Source of the DNA: Natronosalvus amylolyticus
Lineage (GTDB): Archaea > Halobacteriota > Halobacteria > Halobacteriales > Natrialbaceae
Length of the DNA stretch: 64,000 nucleotides
Assembly (NCBI RefSeq): GCF_024298845.1
Contig: NZ_CP101156.1
Location: 3,410,001 to 3,474,000, forward strand
Reading direction: 5' to 3'
Under the pieces are notes generated by a model. The model did not search any database. It had not been told where the DNA came from and saw only the letters and a program-made list of their open reading frames with translations. This document shows positions 61,175 through 64,000 of the stretch, piece by piece. Position 1 is the first letter of the stretch. Each line of letters starts with the position of its first letter. Made by a program: the position numbers and the translations under genes.

Positions 61175-62686
61175 ATGACTGATGGGCGGGGCCAGACACC
61201 CCGGCGAACAGGGATGACGGAAAAATGCGGGGTCGTCGGTATCGCTTTCGAGGACCGAAACGCCGCTCGACCGCTGTACTATGGTCTTTATGCACTCCAG
61301 CATCGCGGTCAGGAGTCAGCGGGTATCGTGACCCACGACGGGTTCCAACAACACAGCCACGTCGAGATGGGACTCGTCGGTGACGTATTCGATGAAGACG
61401 ACCTCGAGTCGCTCAACGGCTCGACGGGAATCGGTCACGTTCGCTACCCGACTGCTGGCAGCGTCGACTCCTGTTGTGCCCAGCCGTTTTCGGTCTCGTT
61501 CAAATCCGGGTCGCTCGGGCTGAGCCACAACGGTAATCTCGTCAACGCCGAAGAAATTCGGGACGAACTCGCCGGACTTGGACACGCCTTTACCTCCGAC
61601 GGGGACACGGAAGTCATCGCCCACGACCTCGCCCGAAACCTGCTCAACGAGGACCTTATTCGGGCGGTCAAACGGACGATGCAGCGAATCCATGGCTCGT
61701 ACTCGCTGACGATCATGCACGACGAGACCGTCATGGGTGTTCGTGACCCACAGGGGAACCGACCGCTCTGTATCGGAGAACTCGATAACGGCTACATCAT
61801 CGCCTCCGAATCCGCGGCTATCGACACGCTGGACGGCGAACTCGTCCGGGACGTCCGCCCGGGCGAACTGGTCGTCCTGAGCGAGGACGGGTCTGGTTTC
61901 GATTCCTATCAACTGATCGAGGCCGAGAACACGGCACACTGCTTCTTCGAGCACGTCTACTTCGCTCGCCCCGACTCCCGAATCGACGGGACACTGGTCT
62001 ACGAAGCGCGTCGGAACCTCGGCCGCAAACTCTGGGAAGAAAACGGCGTCGAGACGGACGTCGTGATGCCGGTTCCTGACTCCGGGCGTGCGTTTGCCTC
62101 CGGCTACGCTGACGCTGCCGACGAGACGACTGCTGATGGCGAGCCACGCGCAGTCGAAGATACGGGGGTCGAGTTCGCCGAAGGCCTGATGAAAAACCGG
62201 TACGTCGGCCGAACGTTCATCATGCCGACACAGGACGAACGGGAACGGGCCGTACGTCTCAAACTCAACCCGATTACCTCGACCGTTGAGGGAAAAACCG
62301 TCACCCTTATCGACGACTCCATCGTCCGTGGAACGACCTCAACCCAACTCGTTAGCCTTCTCAAAGACTGTGGCGCGGCGGAAGTCCACATGCGAATCGG
62401 TGCCCCACCCATCGTCGCTCCCTGTTACATGGGTATCGACATGGCCACTCGAGAGGAGCTCATCGCTTCGGACAAAACGATTCCCGAAATCGGTGACGCC
62501 ATCGAGGCCGATAGCATCGCCTACCTCTCGCCCGAATCCGTCGCGGAGGTGCTGGGGGCCAATCGATCTGACCTCTGTATGGGCTGTGTCTCCGGCGAAT
62601 ACCCCTACGATATCGAGGGTGAGCCAACCGACCGTGACGTAACGCGGCCGAACATCGGCGGGCAAACCATTCAGGCTGACGACTGA
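61175..62686 (+). CDS. purF: Amidophosphoribosyltransferase
   Basis: A 503-residue enzyme catalysing the first step of purine synthesis (PRPP and glutamine to phosphoribosylamine). The N-terminal glutaminase nucleophile Cys is residue 18 (TEKCGVVGI), so the preceding 17 residues would be a propeptide to be removed. RHRGQESAGI-like sequence (QHRGQESAGIV), GTGIGHVRYPT-like STGIGHVRYPT, and the PRPP motif VTLIDDSIVRGTTSTQL are present. Late cysteines (CCGAA-like DCGAAEVHM, LCMGCVSGEYPYD) could hold an Fe-S cluster. The start could also be MTEKCGVVG, but TATA spacing favours 61175. Confidence 0.94.
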   Translation: MTDGRGQTPRRTGMTEKCGVVGIAFEDRNAARPLYYGLYALQHRGQESAGIVTHDGFQQHSHVEMGLVGDVFDEDDLESLNGSTGIGHVRYPTAGSVDSCCAQPFSVSFKSGSLGLSHNGNLVNAEEIRDELAGLGHAFTSDGDTEVIAHDLARNLLNEDLIRAVKRTMQRIHGSYSLTIMHDETVMGVRDPQGNRPLCIGELDNGYIIASESAAIDTLDGELVRDVRPGELVVLSEDGSGFDSYQLIEAENTAHCFFEHVYFARPDSRIDGTLVYEARRNLGRKLWEENGVETDVVMPVPDSGRAFASGYADAADETTADGEPRAVEDTGVEFAEGLMKNRYVGRTFIMPTQDERERAVRLKLNPITSTVEGKTVTLIDDSIVRGTTSTQLVSLLKDCGAAEVHMRIGAPPIVAPCYMGIDMATREELIASDKTIPEIGDAIEADSIAYLSPESVAEVLGANRSDLCMGCVSGEYPYDIEGEPTDRDVTRPNIGGQTIQADD

Positions 62687-62871
62687 GTGGCCTGGGAGGG
62701 TACTGAGGGGTAACGACGGTCTTTACCAAACAGTACACTCGAGCGACAGCGACGAATTCGCAACGAAACCACTATTAGATCCGTACTAAAATACTCAACT
62801 TTCCAAAGTATTGTGAGTCTGACGCTCGAGACGTACCATAATTTCCATAGTGAGTGGTACTGAACCTCCGT

Positions 62872-63435
62872 TCAGTACACGATGTGTAACAGCACGTAGA
62901 CGACGATTCCAAGCGAGAACGAGATGAGCCACAGCGTCGCTGCGATACGACCGATTTGTGCATGCCGAGTCTTGTACAACTCGCCGACCGAATGGCTCAT
63001 TGCGAGCAACAGGACGTAATACAGGAGCGGAATACAGACGACAGCGAGCAGAATGTGTATCGCCAGCACCGGCAGGTAAACGAATCGCTCGATCGTTTCC
63101 GGCCCGGGGAACGGCTGGGACCCACCCAGCGCGATCAGACGATACAGATACAGGACCAGAAACGCGGCGAACAGGAGAAACGACGTGATCATTAGCACGC
63201 GGTGTCGGTCGACGGCACCGCGTCGAATCGCACGAACCCCTGTAAGAATCGTTCCGATGGCAGTAATCGAGATGAGGACGTTAATCGTCGGAATCGCCTC
63301 GAGCAACCACGCAGGCACGTTCGGAACTGCCGATTGTGGAATCACGCCACCGGCAGCACCGAACACCAACGCGAGCGAGATGATCGACAACAGTGCAGTG
63401 AGTAGCGGAACACGCTCTCGAGCGACCACGGTCAT
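62872..63435 (-). CDS. DUF420 membrane protein
   Basis: A 187-residue protein with five membrane helices. It matches the DUF420/YozB-like family, often near cytochrome oxidase assembly genes. Conserved His are in VDRHRVLMITSFLLFAAFL, and a later LAIHILLAVVCIPLLYYVLL. It could be linked to haem or copper handling in terminal oxidase assembly (inference from the family). Confidence 0.85.
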   Translation of the reverse strand: MTVVARERVPLLTALLSIISLALVFGAAGGVIPQSAVPNVPAWLLEAIPTINVLISITAIGTILTGVRAIRRGAVDRHRVLMITSFLLFAAFLVLYLYRLIALGGSQPFPGPETIERFVYLPVLAIHILLAVVCIPLLYYVLLLAMSHSVGELYKTRHAQIGRIAATLWLISFSLGIVVYVLLHIVY

Positions 63436-63599
63436 ACCTGCCTATCAGGAGTGGGCGGTTAAGGTCGTATTGGTCGCTCCTGACAGCGCTCACAGCGGGA
63501 TAACCGTATCTCCCTGTCGTCTTCGTAGCGATCGAAACGATTCACGTCCCTATCCGGAGGTCGTCTTGTGTCTGGAGGTGGAACGCGTGTCAACGGTCA

Positions 63600-64000
63600 C
63601 TATTTACTGCGTTCGCTCAGATCTGTGCCGGTTGACTCTCCAGGCAAGATGTCACCGATAACGGCCCCCAGGGCAGCAGCAGCCCAGATAACGGTTACTC
63701 GGCTCAGTTGTTCGAGCGCAGTCGGGTCGGCTTCGTGTAATCGACCCCAGAGAACCATCGTGCCGAACGCCGTCAGAAAGGAAACGAGGAGTACGCCGAC
63801 GTACCGCCGTGGAATCACACCAAAGAACGGATATTTCACCTGTACGTCTCTGAAATCGGCATAGTACAGCAGTCCAGCAGTCAACCCCAGGATGAACAAC
63901 ACGTTCGCAACCAGGAACACTGGAATCCCTCCCACGGTGATCTCGAGGAACCACTCCGCAATCTCGAAGACCCCGTCTTCGACGAGCAGCGGAAGGGAAA
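63600..64000 (-). CDS. Membrane protein, N-terminus outside window
   Basis: The frame stays open to the window end (reading ...LPLLVEDGVFEIAEWFLEI, then TVGGIPVFLVANVLFILGL), so the apparent GTG start at 63935 is internal. The visible part has four hydrophobic helices, with IPRRYVGVLLVSFLTAFGT and a polar C-terminus GESTGTDLSERSK. I do not recognise the family. It lies upstream of the DUF420 gene on the same strand with a 165-base gap. Confidence 0.7.
   Translation of the reverse strand, partial: SLPLLVEDGVFEIAEWFLEITVGGIPVFLVANVLFILGLTAGLLYYADFRDVQVKYPFFGVIPRRYVGVLLVSFLTAFGTMVLWGRLHEADPTALEQLSRVTVIWAAAALGAVIGDILPGESTGTDLSERSK

Overview
The window is chromosomal DNA from a halophilic archaeon of the class Halobacteria, probably order Natrialbales. 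The evidence is a GC-rich sequence with very frequent CTCGAG, strongly acidic proteins, leaderless genes with a TATA-like box about 25-30 nt before the start codon, Tat-type lipoproteins, an archaeal Lsm-L37e-PurF cluster, and haloarchaeal specialities such as a J-domain/ferredoxin fusion and fused ADP-forming acetyl-CoA synthetase. No rRNA and no CRISPR array is present. One tRNA (Lys, CTT) is present.

Layout. 1-2.5 kb: end of the succinate dehydrogenase operon (sdhB, sdhA). 2.8-9.6 kb: small membrane proteins, a zinc metalloprotease-like protein, a 7TM histidine kinase, an M42 peptidase, a structured intergenic region, endonuclease III and an EamA transporter. 9.6-16.1 kb: a helix-hairpin-helix/MutS-like ATPase divergent from a J-domain ferredoxin, then membrane and small haloarchaeal families. 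16.2-20.9 kb: the Hsp70 locus dnaK - (J-less DnaJ fused to GrpE) - dnaJ. 21.4-27.3 kb: a secreted beta-helix protein with three C-terminal repeats, a polysaccharide flippase and a coupled methyltransferase-like/phosphotransferase protein. 27.4-50.2 kb: tRNA-Lys with a 3'-end duplication beside it, then mostly housekeeping genes (DHH/TrkA-N protein, acs, LLM oxidoreductase, FeS photolyase relative, S66 peptidase, TraB, M50 peptidase, formamidase, purM, macro domain, M24-like protein, TRAM protein, DpsA, PfkB kinase, YbaK).

50.3-56.9 kb is the accessory part. A His/Asp-rich Tat lipoprotein, layered mobile-element debris (a transposase remnant and a 255-bp MITE with a 10-bp target duplication inserted in an IS200/IS605-like hairpin) and an MFS transporter precede a zinc-type ABC importer (binding protein, ATPase, permease). 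The lipoprotein and the binding protein share a domain of about 115 residues that I do not recognise. In the binding protein it sits where ZnuA proteins normally carry their His-rich loop. 57-60.3 kb: ADP-forming acetyl-CoA synthetase coupled to a Pta-N-terminal-like protein. 60.5-62.7 kb: Lsm, L37e, purF. The end holds DUF420 and a truncated membrane protein.

The main points for follow-up are the DnaJ(without J domain)-GrpE fusion inside the chaperone operon, the shared domain of the zinc locus, two families of 76-77 bp intergenic palindromes with compensatory base changes, a DtxR-like operator over a 55-residue gene beside dpsA, and two structured intergenic regions that may be non-coding RNAs.
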